64,000 nt of DNA from Symsagittifera roscoffensis. Lineage: Eukaryota; Xenacoelomorpha; Acoela; Convolutidae. The notes beneath the pieces were generated by a model. It saw only the letters and a list, made by a program, of their open reading frames with translations, had not been told where the DNA came from and did no database searches. Location of the stretch: NCBI RefSeq assembly GCF_963678635.1, contig NC_087067.1:34012401-34076400 (forward strand). The letters are read 5' to 3'. Within the stretch, counting starts at the first letter, position 1; each line of letters starts with the position of its first letter. The position numbers and the translations under genes were made by a program. Positions 8,680-22,731 of this stretch are shown piece after piece.

Positions 8680-9839
8680 ATTTGAATTACTCCGCTTTCA
8701 CTTATATCCTTACTAGCATATGTCTATGTACATTAGTTTTAAAACACTCGCCCTCGCGCGAGAGTAAAAATATGCTCTTATACCATGTAAAATTTTGCAC
8801 GCTCACGTTATAATTTATGCATTTCAAACAAAATTTTGAAAATTGACATTGTTTGGAATTTTTTTGACCCAATGTGTTAAATGGCCAAATCGGCTGGTCA
8901 AAACCTATGGAGCGTGTACAAGGTGCCTTGAATGACCATTTATGGCATGATAGCCGCACATTCACTGTAAGTGGCATATGAATGGATACCAGCCAGGATA
9001 CTGTCAGTTGCTTTTAGCCTAATTGTTGTGATAAACTTATTAAATAGGTAAGTATTCAAATCTATTTGATAAGTTTTCTTTGAATGCACTCTGCGACAGC
9101 GGAGGGCAGCCCAATTCTCTTAAAAAATGCAAGAAAAAAAATTGCACTAACTTAAAAGTTAGCTTTTAGGCCAATTTTCGTCCAAAATGGCCGAAATTCG
9201 GGTCCCCCCAAATTTTCAACTGATGATTACTCCACGTACACTTAAGCTACAAACGTCGTTTTGGGCTCGTTGGAATCGTCCTGAGCTATAATTTATGAAA
9301 CAAGATGAAAAAAATGATGTTTCAACGAAAAAAACCAAAAATTTTGAAAATTTCATTTTTTGCACCACGCTCGATTAGGCTTAACTTTTTGGCATCACCG
9401 AGATTTCAAAAGCTTATAACTTTGTGTTGGACCGACGAAATTGGTTCATTTTCTCAGTCCCCCAAGATTTGACCATGATCTTATGATCCAAATAATAAAA
9501 TTTGAAAATTTTAAAATTTTTGGGCAAGTTATGGCCGTTCGCGCAATTCACCAGGCTCGATTGGGCTTAACTTTTTGACATCACCGAAATTCAAAAGGCT
9601 ATAACTCAAAGACCCCAAAAGTTATCTCCAATATTTTTGGCCTATCAGCAGCTGATTGTACACAAAATTGATACTGCAAAAGAAATTTTTCGGTTTTCTG
9701 TTGTTTTGACCAAAATTTGACCCATTGAAAATTTTTGCACCACGCTCGATTAGGCTTAACTTTTTGACATCACCGAACTTTAAACAGCAATAACTCTTAG
9801 CGTATAAAAGTAAAAGAGATACTTTTGCTTTAAATAAAA

Positions 9840-9957
9840 GCCTACAACACCTGGTGTTCCCAGGCGGTCTCCCATCCAAGTACTAACCAGGCCCAATGTT
9901 GCTTAACTTCGGTGATCGGACGAGAACCGGTGCATTCAACATGGTATGGTCGTAGGC
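9840..9957 (-). rRNA. 5S ribosomal RNA gene, copy 8
   Basis: Standard 1278-bp unit; 5'-side G/A site is A. Confidence 0.98.
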
Positions 9958-11117
9958 ATTTGAGTTACTCCGCTTTCACTTATATCCTTACTAGCATATG
10001 TCTATGTACATTAGTTTTAAAACACTCGCCCTCGCGCGAGAGTAAAAATATGCTCTTATACCATGTAAAATTTTGCACGCTCACGTTATAATTTATGCAT
10101 TTCAAACAAAATTTTGAAAATTGACATTGTTTGGAATTTTTTTGACCCAATGTGTTAAATGGCCAAATCGGCTGGTCAAAACCTATGGAGCGTGTACAAG
10201 GTGCCTTGAATGACCATTTATGGCATGATAGCCGCACATTCACTGTAAGTGGCATATGAATGGATACCAGCCAGGATACTGTCAGTTGCTTTTAGCCTAA
10301 TTGTTGTGATAAACTTATTAAATAGGTAAGTATTCAAATCTATTTGATAAGTTTTCTTTGAATGCACTCTGCGACAGCGGAGGGCAGCCCAATTCTCTTA
10401 AAAAATGCAAGAAAAAAAATTGCACTAACTTAAAAGTTAGCTTTTAGGCCAATTTTCGTCCAAAATGGCCGAAATTCGGGTCCCCCCAAATTTTCAACTG
10501 ATGATTACTCCACGTACACTTAAGCTACAAACGTCGTTTTGGGCTCGTTGGAATCGTCCTGAGCTATAATTTATGAAACAAGATGAAAAAAATGATGTTT
10601 CAACGAAAAAAACCAAAAATTTTGAAAATTTCATTTTTTGCACCACGCTCGATTAGGCTTAACTTTTTGGCATCACCGAGATTTCAAAAGCTTATAACTT
10701 TGTGTTGGACCGACGAAATTGGTTCATTTTCTCAGTCCCCCAAGATTTGACCATGATCTTATGATCCAAATAATAAAATTTGAAAATTTTAAAATTTTTG
10801 GGCAAGTTATGGCCGTTCGCGCAATTCACCAGGCTCGATTGGGCTTAACTTTTTGACATCACCGAAATTCAAAAGGCTATAACTCAAAGACCCCAAAAGT
10901 TATCTCCAATATTTTTGGCCTATCAGCAGCTGATTGTACACAAAATTGATACTGCAAAAGAAATTTTTCGGTTTTCTGTTGTTTTGACCAAAATTTGACC
11001 CATTGAAAATTTTTGCACCACGCTCGATTAGGCTTAACTTTTTGACATCACCGAACTTTAAACAGCAATAACTCTTAGCGTATAAAAGTAAAAGAGATAC
11101 TTTTGCTTTAAATAAAA

Positions 11118-11235
11118 GCCTACAACACCTGGTGTTCCCAGGCGGTCTCCCATCCAAGTACTAACCAGGCCCAATGTTGCTTAACTTCGGTGATCGGACG
11201 AGAACCGGTGCATTCAACATGGTATGGTCGTAGGC
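11118..11235 (-). rRNA. 5S ribosomal RNA gene, copy 9
   Basis: Standard 1278-bp unit; 5'-side G/A site is A. Confidence 0.98.
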
Positions 11236-12395
11236 ATTTGAGTTACTCCGCTTTCACTTATATCCTTACTAGCATATGTCTATGTACATTAGTTTTAAAA
11301 CACTCGCCCTCGCGCGAGAGTAAAAATATGCTCTTATACCATGTAAAATTTTGCACGCTCACGTTATAATTTATGCATTTCAAACAAAATTTTGAAAATT
11401 GACATTGTTTGGAATTTTTTTGACCCAATGTGTTAAATGGCCAAATCGGCTGGTCAAAACCTATGGAGCGTGTACAAGGTGCCTTGAATGACCATTTATG
11501 GCATGATAGCCGCACATTCACTGTAAGTGGCATATGAATGGATACCAGCCAGGATACTGTCAGTTGCTTTTAGCCTAATTGTTGTGATAAACTTATTAAA
11601 TAGGTAAGTATTCAAATCTATTTGATAAGTTTTCTTTGAATGCACTCTGCGACAGCGGAGGGCAGCCCAATTCTCTTAAAAAATGCAAGAAAAAAAATTG
11701 CACTAACTTAAAAGTTAGCTTTTAGGCCAATTTTCGTCCAAAATGGCCGAAATTCGGGTCCCCCCAAATTTTCAACTGATGATTACTCCACGTACACTTA
11801 AGCTACAAACGTCGTTTTGGGCTCGTTGGAATCGTCCTGAGCTATAATTTATGAAACAAGATGAAAAAAATGATGTTTCAACGAAAAAAACCAAAAATTT
11901 TGAAAATTTCATTTTTTGCACCACGCTCGATTAGGCTTAACTTTTTGGCATCACCGAGATTTCAAAAGCTTATAACTTTGTGTTGGACCGACGAAATTGG
12001 TTCATTTTCTCAGTCCCCCAAGATTTGACCATGATCTTATGATCCAAATAATAAAATTTGAAAATTTTAAAATTTTTGGGCAAGTTATGGCCGTTCGCGC
12101 AATTCACCAGGCTCGATTGGGCTTAACTTTTTGACATCACCGAAATTCAAAAGGCTATAACTCAAAGACCCCAAAAGTTATCTCCAATATTTTTGGCCTA
12201 TCAGCAGCTGATTGTACACAAAATTGATACTGCAAAAGAAATTTTTCGGTTTTCTGTTGTTTTGACCAAAATTTGACCCATTGAAAATTTTTGCACCACG
12301 CTCGATTAGGCTTAACTTTTTGACATCACCGAACTTTAAACAGCAATAACTCTTAGCGTATAAAAGTAAAAGAGATACTTTTGCTTTAAATAAAA

Positions 12396-12513
12396 GCCTA
12401 CAACACCTGGTGTTCCCAGGCGGTCTCCCATCCAAGTACTAACCAGGCCCAATGTTGCTTAACTTCGGTGATCGGACGAGAACCGGTGCATTCAACATGG
12501 TATGGTCGTAGGC
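12396..12513 (-). rRNA. 5S ribosomal RNA gene, copy 10
   Basis: Standard 1278-bp unit; 5'-side G/A site is G, between neighbours with A. Confidence 0.98.
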
Positions 12514-13673
12514 ATTTGAGTTACTCCGCTTTCACTTATATCCTTACTAGCATATGTCTATGTACATTAGTTTTAAAACACTCGCCCTCGCGCGAGAGTA
12601 AAAATATGCTCTTATACCATGTAAAATTTTGCACGCTCACGTTATAATTTATGCATTTCAAACAAAATTTTGAAAATTGACATTGTTTGGAATTTTTTTG
12701 GCCCAATGTGTTAAATGGCCAAATCGGCTGGTCAAAACCTATGGAGCGTGTACAAGGTGCCTTGAATGACCATTTATGGCATGATAGCCGCACATTCACT
12801 GTAAGTGGCATATGAATGGATACCAGCCAGGATACTGTCAGTTGCTTTTAGCCTAATTGTTGTGATAAACTTATTAAATAGGTAAGTATTCAAATCTATT
12901 TGATAAGTTTTCTTTGAATGCACTCTGCGACAGCGGAGGGCAGCCCAATTCTCTTAAAAAATGCAAGAAAAAAAATTGCACTAACTTAAAAGTTAGCTTT
13001 TAGGCCAATTTTCGTCCAAAATGGCCGAAATTCGGGTCCCCCCAAATTTTCAACTGATGATTACTCCACGTACACTTAAGCTACAAACGTCGTTTTGGGC
13101 TCGTTGGAATCGTCCTGAGCTATAATTTATGAAACAAGATGAAAAAAATGATGTTTCAACGAAAAAAACCAAAAATTTTGAAAATTTCATTTTTTGCACC
13201 ACGCTCGATTAGGCTTAACTTTTTGGCATCACCGAGATTTCAAAAGCTTATAACTTTGTGTTGGACCGACGAAATTGGTTCATTTTCTCAGTCCCCCAAG
13301 ATTTGACCATGATCTTATGATCCAAATAATAAAATTTGAAAATTTTAAAATTTTTGGGCAAGTTATGGCCGTTCGCGCAATTCACCAGGCTCGATTGGGC
13401 TTAACTTTTTGACATCACCGAAATTCAAAAGGCTATAACTCAAAGACCCCAAAAGTTATCTCCAATATTTTTGGCCTATCAGCAGCTGATTGTACACAAA
13501 ATTGATACTGCAAAAGAAATTTTTCGGTTTTCTGTTGTTTTGACCAAAATTTGACCCATTGAAAATTTTTGCACCACGCTCGATTAGGCTTAACTTTTTG
13601 ACATCACCGAACTTTAAACAGCAATAACTCTTAGCGTATAAAAGTAAAAGAGATACTTTTGCTTTAAATAAAA

Positions 13674-13791
13674 GCCTACAACACCTGGTGTTCCCAGGCG
13701 GTCTCCCATCCAAGTACTAACCAGGCCCAATGTTGCTTAACTTCGGTGATCGGACGAGAACCGGTGCATTCAACATGGTATGGTCGTAGGC
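13674..13791 (-). rRNA. 5S ribosomal RNA gene, copy 11
   Basis: Standard 1278-bp unit; 5'-side G/A site is A. Confidence 0.98.
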
Positions 13792-14951
13792 ATTTGAGTT
13801 ACTCCGCTTTCACTTATATCCTTACTAGCATATGTCTATGTACATTAGTTTTAAAACACTCGCCCTCGCGCGAGAGTAAAAATATGCTCTTATACCATGT
13901 AAAATTTTGCACGCTCACGTTATAATTTATGCATTTCAAACAAAATTTTGAAAATTGACATTGTTTGGAATTTTTTTGACCCAATGTGTTAAATGGCCAA
14001 ATCGGCTGGTCAAAACCTATGGAGCGTGTACAAGGTGCCTTGAATGACCATTTATGGCATGATAGCCGCACATTCACTGTAAGTGGCATATGAATGGATA
14101 CCAGCCAGGATACTGTCAGTTGCTTTTAGCCTAATTGTTGTGATAAACTTATTAAATAGGTAAGTATTCAAATCTATTTGATAAGTTTTCTTTGAATGCA
14201 CTCTGCGACAGCGGAGGGCAGCCCAATTCTCTTAAAAAATGCAAGAAAAAAAATTGCACTAACTTAAAAGTTAGCTTTTAGGCCAATTTTCGTCCAAAAT
14301 GGCCGAAATTCGGGTCCCCCCAAATTTTCAACTGATGATTACTCCACGTACACTTAAGCTACAAACGTCGTTTTGGGCTCGTTGGAATCGTCCTGAGCTA
14401 TAATTTATGAAACAAGATGAAAAAAATGATGTTTCAACGAAAAAAACCAAAAATTTTGAAAATTTCATTTTTTGCACCACGCTCGATTAGGCTTAACTTT
14501 TTGGCATCACCGAGATTTCAAAAGCTTATAACTTTGTGTTGGACCGACGAAATTGGTTCATTTTCTCAGTCCCCCAAGATTTGACCATGATCTTATGATC
14601 CAAATAATAAAATTTGAAAATTTTAAAATTTTTGGGCAAGTTATGGCCGTTCGCGCAATTCACCAGGCTCGATTGGGCTTAACTTTTTGACATCACCGAA
14701 ATTCAAAAGGCTATAACTCAAAGACCCCAAAAGTTATCTCCAATATTTTTGGCCTATCAGCAGCTGATTGTACACAAAATTGATACTGCAAAAGAAATTT
14801 TTCGGTTTTCTGTTGTTTTGACCAAAATTTGACCCATTGAAAATTTTTGCACCACGCTCGATTAGGCTTAACTTTTTGACATCACCGAACTTTAAACAGC
14901 AATAACTCTTAGCGTATAAAAGTAAAAGAGATACTTTTGCTTTAAATAAAA

Positions 14952-15069
14952 GCCTACAACACCTGGTGTTCCCAGGCGGTCTCCCATCCAAGTACTAACC
15001 AGGCCCAATGTTGCTTAACTTCGGTGATCGGACGAGAACCGGTGCATTCAACATGGTATGGTCGTAGGC
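14952..15069 (-). rRNA. 5S ribosomal RNA gene, copy 12
   Basis: Standard 1278-bp unit; 5'-side G/A site is G. Confidence 0.98.
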
Positions 15070-16229
15070 ATTTGAGTTACTCCGCTTTCACTTATATCCT
15101 TACTAGCATATGTCTATGTACATTAGTTTTAAAACACTCGCCCTCGCGCGAGAGTAAAAATATGCTCTTATACCATGTAAAATTTTGCACGCTCACGTTA
15201 TAATTTATGCATTTCAAACAAAATTTTGAAAATTGACATTGTTTGGAATTTTTTTGGCCCAATGTGTTAAATGGCCAAATCGGCTGGTCAAAACCTATGG
15301 AGCGTGTACAAGGTGCCTTGAATGACCATTTATGGCATGATAGCCGCACATTCACTGTAAGTGGCATATGAATGGATACCAGCCAGGATACTGTCAGTTG
15401 CTTTTAGCCTAATTGTTGTGATAAACTTATTAAATAGGTAAGTATTCAAATCTATTTGATAAGTTTTCTTTGAATGCACTCTGCGACAGCGGAGGGCAGC
15501 CCAATTCTCTTAAAAAATGCAAGAAAAAAAATTGCACTAACTTAAAAGTTAGCTTTTAGGCCAATTTTCGTCCAAAATGGCCGAAATTCGGGTCCCCCCA
15601 AATTTTCAACTGATGATTACTCCACGTACACTTAAGCTACAAACGTCGTTTTGGGCTCGTTGGAATCGTCCTGAGCTATAATTTATGAAACAAGATGAAA
15701 AAAATGATGTTTCAACGAAAAAAACCAAAAATTTTGAAAATTTCATTTTTTGCACCACGCTCGATTAGGCTTAACTTTTTGGCATCACCGAGATTTCAAA
15801 AGCTTATAACTTTGTGTTGGACCGACGAAATTGGTTCATTTTCTCAGTCCCCCAAGATTTGACCATGATCTTATGATCCAAATAATAAAATTTGAAAATT
15901 TTAAAATTTTTGGGCAAGTTATGGCCGTTCGCGCAATTCACCAGGCTCGATTGGGCTTAACTTTTTGACATCACCGAAATTCAAAAGGCTATAACTCAAA
16001 GACCCCAAAAGTTATCTCCAATATTTTTGGCCTATCAGCAGCTGATTGTACACAAAATTGATACTGCAAAAGAAATTTTTCGGTTTTCTGTTGTTTTGAC
16101 CAAAATTTGACCCATTGAAAATTTTTGCACCACGCTCGATTAGGCTTAACTTTTTGACATCACCGAACTTTAAACAGCAATAACTCTTAGCGTATAAAAG
16201 TAAAAGAGATACTTTTGCTTTAAATAAAA

Positions 16230-16347
16230 GCCTACAACACCTGGTGTTCCCAGGCGGTCTCCCATCCAAGTACTAACCAGGCCCAATGTTGCTTAACTTC
16301 GGTGATCGGACGAGAACCGGTGCATTCAACATGGTATGGTCGTAGGC
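16230..16347 (-). rRNA. 5S ribosomal RNA gene, copy 13
   Basis: Standard 1278-bp unit; 5'-side G/A site is A. Confidence 0.98.
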
Positions 16348-17507
16348 ATTTGAGTTACTCCGCTTTCACTTATATCCTTACTAGCATATGTCTATGTACA
16401 TTAGTTTTAAAACACTCGCCCTCGCGCGAGAGTAAAAATATGCTCTTATACCATGTAAAATTTTGCACGCTCACGTTATAATTTATGCATTTCAAACAAA
16501 ATTTTGAAAATTGACATTGTTTGGAATTTTTTTGACCCAATGTGTTAAATGGCCAAATCGGCTGGTCAAAACCTATGGAGCGTGTACAAGGTGCCTTGAA
16601 TGACCATTTATGGCATGATAGCCGCACATTCACTGTAAGTGGCATATGAATGGATACCAGCCAGGATACTGTCAGTTGCTTTTAGCCTAATTGTTGTGAT
16701 AAACTTATTAAATAGGTAAGTATTCAAATCTATTTGATAAGTTTTCTTTGAATGCACTCTGCGACAGCGGAGGGCAGCCCAATTCTCTTAAAAAATGCAA
16801 GAAAAAAAATTGCACTAACTTAAAAGTTAGCTTTTAGGCCAATTTTCGTCCAAAATGGCCGAAATTCGGGTCCCCCCAAATTTTCAACTGATGATTACTC
16901 CACGTACACTTAAGCTACAAACGTCGTTTTGGGCTCGTTGGAATCGTCCTGAGCTATAATTTATGAAACAAGATGAAAAAAATGATGTTTCAACGAAAAA
17001 AACCAAAAATTTTGAAAATTTCATTTTTTGCACCACGCTCGATTAGGCTTAACTTTTTGGCATCACCGAGATTTCAAAAGCTTATAACTTTGTGTTGGAC
17101 CGACGAAATTGGTTCATTTTCTCAGTCCCCCAAGATTTGACCATGATCTTATGATCCAAGTAATAAAATTTGAAAATTTTAAAATTTTTGGGCAAGTTAT
17201 GGCCGTTCGCGCAATTCACCAGGCTCGATTGGGCTTAACTTTTTGACATCACCGAAATTCAAAAGGCTATAACTCAAAGACCCCAAAAGTTATCTCCAAT
17301 ATTTTTGGCCTATCAGCAGCTGATTGTACACAAAATTGATACTGCAAAAGAAATTTTTCGGTTTTCTGTTGTTTTGACCAAAATTTGACCCATTGAAAAT
17401 TTTTGCACCACGCTCGATTAGGCTTAACTTTTTGACATCACCGAACTTTAAACAGCAATAACTCTTAGCGTATAAAAGTAAAAGAGATACTTTTGCTTTA
17501 AATAAAA

Positions 17508-17625
17508 GCCTACAACACCTGGTGTTCCCAGGCGGTCTCCCATCCAAGTACTAACCAGGCCCAATGTTGCTTAACTTCGGTGATCGGACGAGAACCGGTG
17601 CATTCAACATGGTATGGTCGTAGGC
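17508..17625 (-). rRNA. 5S ribosomal RNA gene, copy 14
   Basis: Gene standard. The 3'-side spacer carries G at the A/G site (17160), the first of four consecutive units with G. The 5'-side spacer has lost 6 bp (TCTATG or its shifted equivalent) after 17668, about 43 bp upstream of the gene start and beyond the GATATAA box. Confidence 0.98.
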
Positions 17626-17667
17626 ATTTGAGTTACTCCGCTTTCACTTATATCCTTACTAGCATAT

Positions 17668-17669
17668 GT
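17668..17669. other. 6-bp deletion in spacer above copy 14
   Basis: AGCATATG joins TACATTAG directly; other units have TCTATG in between. The lost bases lie within a short repeat (TATG...TATG), so replication slippage is the simplest cause. Confidence 0.9.
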
Positions 17670-18779
17670 ACATTAGTTTTAAAACACTCGCCCTCGCGCG
17701 AGAGTAAAAATATGCTCTTATACCATGTAAAATTTTGCACGCTCACGTTATAATTTATGCATTTCAAACAAAATTTTGAAAATTGACATTGTTTGGAATT
17801 TTTTTGACCCAATGTGTTAAATGGCCAAATCGGCTGGTCAAAACCTATGGAGCGTGTACAAGGTGCCTTGAATGACCATTTATGGCATGATAGCCGCACA
17901 TTCACTGTAAGTGGCATATGAATGGATACCAGCCAGGATACTGTCAGTTGCTTTTAGCCTAATTGTTGTGATAAACTTATTAAATAGGTAAGTATTCAAA
18001 TCTATTTGATAAGTTTTCTTTGAATGCACTCTGCGACAGCGGAGGGCAGCCCAATTCTCTTAAAAAATGCAAGAAAAAAAATTGCACTAACTTAAAAGTT
18101 AGCTTTTAGGCCAATTTTCGTCCAAAATGGCCGAAATTCGGGTCCCCCCAAATTTTCAACTGATGATTACTCCACGTACACTTAAGCTACAAACGTCGTT
18201 TTGGGCTCGTTGGAATCGTCCTGAGCTATAATTTATGAAACAAGATGAAAAAAATGATGTTTCAACGAAAAAAACCAAAAATTTTGAAAATTTCATTTTT
18301 TGCACCACGCTCGATTAGGCTTAACTTTTTGGCATCACCGAGATTTCAAAAGCTTATAACTTTGTGTTGGACCGACGAAATTGGTTCATTTTCTCAGTCC
18401 CCCAAGATTTGACCATGATCTTATGATCCAAGTAATAAAATTTGAAAATTTTAAAATTTTTGGGCAAGTTATGGCCGTTCGCGCAATTCACCAGGCTCGA
18501 TTGGGCTTAACTTTTTGACATCACCGAAATTCAAAAGGCTATAACTCAAAGACCCCAAAAGTTATCTCCAATATTTTTGGCCTATCAGCAGCTGATTGTA
18601 CACAAAATTGATACTGCAAAAGAAATTTTTCGGTTTTCTGTTGTTTTGACCAAAATTTGACCCATTGAAAATTTTTGCACCACGCTCGATTAGGCTTAAC
18701 TTTTTGACATCACCGAACTTTAAACAGCAATAACTCTTAGCGTATAAAAGTAAAAGAGATACTTTTGCTTTAAATAAAA

Positions 18780-18897
18780 GCCTACAACACCTGGTGTTCC
18801 CAGGCGGTCTCCCATCCAAGTACTAACCAGGCCCAATGTTGCTTAACTTCGGTGATCGGACGAGAACCGGTGCATTCAACATGGTATGGTCGTAGGC
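18780..18897 (-). rRNA. 5S ribosomal RNA gene, copy 15
   Basis: 1272 bp from copy 14 because of the 6-bp deletion. A/G site is G (18432); 5'-side G/A site is G. Confidence 0.98.
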
Positions 18898-20057
18898 ATT
18901 TGAGTTACTCCGCTTTCACTTATATCCTTACTAGCATATGTCTATGTACATTAGTTTTAAAACACTCGCCCTCGCGCGAGAGTAAAAATATGCTCTTATA
19001 CCATGTAAAATTTTGCACGCTCACGTTATAATTTATGCATTTCAAACAAAATTTTGAAAATTGACATTGTTTGGAATTTTTTTGGCCCAATGTGTTAAAT
19101 GGCCAAATCGGCTGGTCAAAACCTATGGAGCGTGTACAAGGTGCCTTGAATGACCATTTATGGCATGATAGCCGCACATTCACTGTAAGTGGCATATGAA
19201 TGGATACCAGCCAGGATACTGTCAGTTGCTTTTAGCCTAATTGTTGTGATAAACTTATTAAATAGGTAAGTATTCAAATCTATTTGATAAGTTTTCTTTG
19301 AATGCACTCTGCGACAGCGGAGGGCAGCCCAATTCTCTTAAAAAATGCAAGAAAAAAAATTGCACTAACTTAAAAGTTAGCTTTTAGGCCAATTTTCGTC
19401 CAAAATGGCCGAAATTCGGGTCCCCCCAAATTTTCAACTGATGATTACTCCACGTACACTTAAGCTACAAACGTCGTTTTGGGCTCGTTGGAATCGTCCT
19501 GAGCTATAATTTATGAAACAAGATGAAAAAAATGATGTTTCAACGAAAAAAACCAAAAATTTTGAAAATTTCATTTTTTGCACCACGCTCGATTAGGCTT
19601 AACTTTTTGGCATCACCGAGATTTCAAAAGCTTATAACTTTGTGTTGGACCGACGAAATTGGTTCATTTTCTCAGTCCCCCAAGATTTGACCATGATCTT
19701 ATGATCCAAGTAATAAAATTTGAAAATTTTAAAATTTTTGGGCAAGTTATGGCCGTTCGCGCAATTCACCAGGCTCGATTGGGCTTAACTTTTTGACATC
19801 ACCGAAATTCAAAAGGCTATAACTCAAAGACCCCAAAAGTTATCTCCAATATTTTTGGCCTATCAGCAGCTGATTGTACACAAAATTGATACTGCAAAAG
19901 AAATTTTTCGGTTTTCTGTTGTTTTGACCAAAATTTGACCCATTGAAAATTTTTGCACCACGCTCGATTAGGCTTAACTTTTTGACATCACCGAACTTTA
20001 AACAGCAATAACTCTTAGCGTATAAAAGTAAAAGAGATACTTTTGCTTTAAATAAAA

Positions 20058-20175
20058 GCCTACAACACCTGGTGTTCCCAGGCGGTCTCCCATCCAAGTA
20101 CTAACCAGGCCCAATGTTGCTTAACTTCGGTGATCGGACGAGAACCGGTGCATTCAACATGGTATGGTCGTAGGC
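20058..20175 (-). rRNA. 5S ribosomal RNA gene, copy 16
   Basis: Standard length. A/G site is G (19710); 5'-side G/A site is A. Confidence 0.98.
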
Positions 20176-21335
20176 ATTTGAGTTACTCCGCTTTCACTTA
20201 TATCCTTACTAGCATATGTCTATGTACATTAGTTTTAAAACACTCGCCCTCGCGCGAGAGTAAAAATATGCTCTTATACCATGTAAAATTTTGCACGCTC
20301 ACGTTATAATTTATGCATTTCAAACAAAATTTTGAAAATTGACATTGTTTGGAATTTTTTTGACCCAATGTGTTAAATGGCCAAATCGGCTGGTCAAAAC
20401 CTATGGAGCGTGTACAAGGTGCCTTGAATGACCATTTATGGCATGATAGCCGCACATTCACTGTAAGTGGCATATGAATGGATACCAGCCAGGATACTGT
20501 CAGTTGCTTTTAGCCTAATTGTTGTGATAAACTTATTAAATAGGTAAGTATTCAAATCTATTTGATAAGTTTTCTTTGAATGCACTCTGCGACAGCGGAG
20601 GGCAGCCCAATTCTCTTAAAAAATGCAAGAAAAAAAATTGCACTAACTTAAAAGTTAGCTTTTAGGCCAATTTTCGTCCAAAATGGCCGAAATTCGGGTC
20701 CCCCCAAATTTTCAACTGATGATTACTCCACGTACACTTAAGCTACAAACGTCGTTTTGGGCTCGTTGGAATCGTCCTGAGCTATAATTTATGAAACAAG
20801 ATGAAAAAAATGATGTTTCAACGAAAAAAACCAAAAATTTTGAAAATTTCATTTTTTGCACCACGCTCGATTAGGCTTAACTTTTTGGCATCACCGAGAT
20901 TTCAAAAGCTTATAACTTTGTGTTGGACCGACGAAATTGGTTCATTTTCTCAGTCCCCCAAGATTTGACCATGATCTTATGATCCAAGTAATAAAATTTG
21001 AAAATTTTAAAATTTTTGGGCAAGTTATGGCCGTTCGCGCAATTCACCAGGCTCGATTGGGCTTAACTTTTTGACATCACCGAAATTCAAAAGGCTATAA
21101 CTCAAAGACCCCAAAAGTTATCTCCAATATTTTTGGCCTATCAGCAGCTGATTGTACACAAAATTGATACTGCAAAAGAAATTTTTCGGTTTTCTGTTGT
21201 TTTGACCAAAATTTGACCCATTGAAAATTTTTGCACCACGCTCGATTAGGCTTAACTTTTTGACATCACCGAACTTTAAACAGCAATAACTCTTAGCGTA
21301 TAAAAGTAAAAGAGATACTTTTGCTTTAAATAAAA

Positions 21336-21453
21336 GCCTACAACACCTGGTGTTCCCAGGCGGTCTCCCATCCAAGTACTAACCAGGCCCAATGTTGCTT
21401 AACTTCGGTGATCGGACGAGAACCGGTGCATTCAACATGGTATGGTCGTAGGC
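21336..21453 (-). rRNA. 5S ribosomal RNA gene, copy 17
   Basis: Standard length. A/G site is G (20988), the last of the run of four; 5'-side G/A site is A. Confidence 0.98.
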
Positions 21454-22613
21454 ATTTGAGTTACTCCGCTTTCACTTATATCCTTACTAGCATATGTCTA
21501 TGTACATTAGTTTTAAAACACTCGCCCTCGCGCGAGAGTAAAAATATGCTCTTATACCATGTAAAATTTTGCACGCTCACGTTATAATTTATGCATTTCA
21601 AACAAAATTTTGAAAATTGACATTGTTTGGAATTTTTTTGACCCAATGTGTTAAATGGCCAAATCGGCTGGTCAAAACCTATGGAGCGTGTACAAGGTGC
21701 CTTGAATGACCATTTATGGCATGATAGCCGCACATTCACTGTAAGTGGCATATGAATGGATACCAGCCAGGATACTGTCAGTTGCTTTTAGCCTAATTGT
21801 TGTGATAAACTTATTAAATAGGTAAGTATTCAAATCTATTTGATAAGTTTTCTTTGAATGCACTCTGCGACAGCGGAGGGCAGCCCAATTCTCTTAAAAA
21901 ATGCAAGAAAAAAAATTGCACTAACTTAAAAGTTAGCTTTTAGGCCAATTTTCGTCCAAAATGGCCGAAATTCGGGTCCCCCCAAATTTTCAACTGATGA
22001 TTACTCCACGTACACTTAAGCTACAAACGTCGTTTTGGGCTCGTTGGAATCGTCCTGAGCTATAATTTATGAAACAAGATGAAAAAAATGATGTTTCAAC
22101 GAAAAAAACCAAAAATTTTGAAAATTTCATTTTTTGCACCACGCTCGATTAGGCTTAACTTTTTGGCATCACCGAGATTTCAAAAGCTTATAACTTTGTG
22201 TTGGACCGACGAAATTGGTTCATTTTCTCAGTCCCCCAAGATTTGACCATGATCTTATGATCCAAATAATAAAATTTGAAAATTTTAAAATTTTTGGGCA
22301 AGTTATGGCCGTTCGCGCAATTCACCAGGCTCGATTGGGCTTAACTTTTTGACATCACCGAAATTCAAAAGGCTATAACTCAAAGACCCCAAAAGTTATC
22401 TCCAATATTTTTGGCCTATCAGCAGCTGATTGTACACAAAATTGATACTGCAAAAGAAATTTTTCGGTTTTCTGTTGTTTTGACCAAAATTTGACCCATT
22501 GAAAATTTTTGCACCACGCTCGATTAGGCTTAACTTTTTGACATCACCGAACTTTAAACAGCAATAACTCTTAGCGTATAAAAGTAAAAGAGATACTTTT
22601 GCTTTAAATAAAA

Positions 22614-22731
22614 GCCTACAACACCTGGTGTTCCCAGGCGGTCTCCCATCCAAGTACTAACCAGGCCCAATGTTGCTTAACTTCGGTGATCGGACGAGAA
22701 CCGGTGCATTCAACATGGTATGGTCGTAGGC
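22614..22731 (-). rRNA. 5S ribosomal RNA gene, copy 18
   Basis: Standard length; A/G site back to A; 5'-side G/A site is A. Confidence 0.98.
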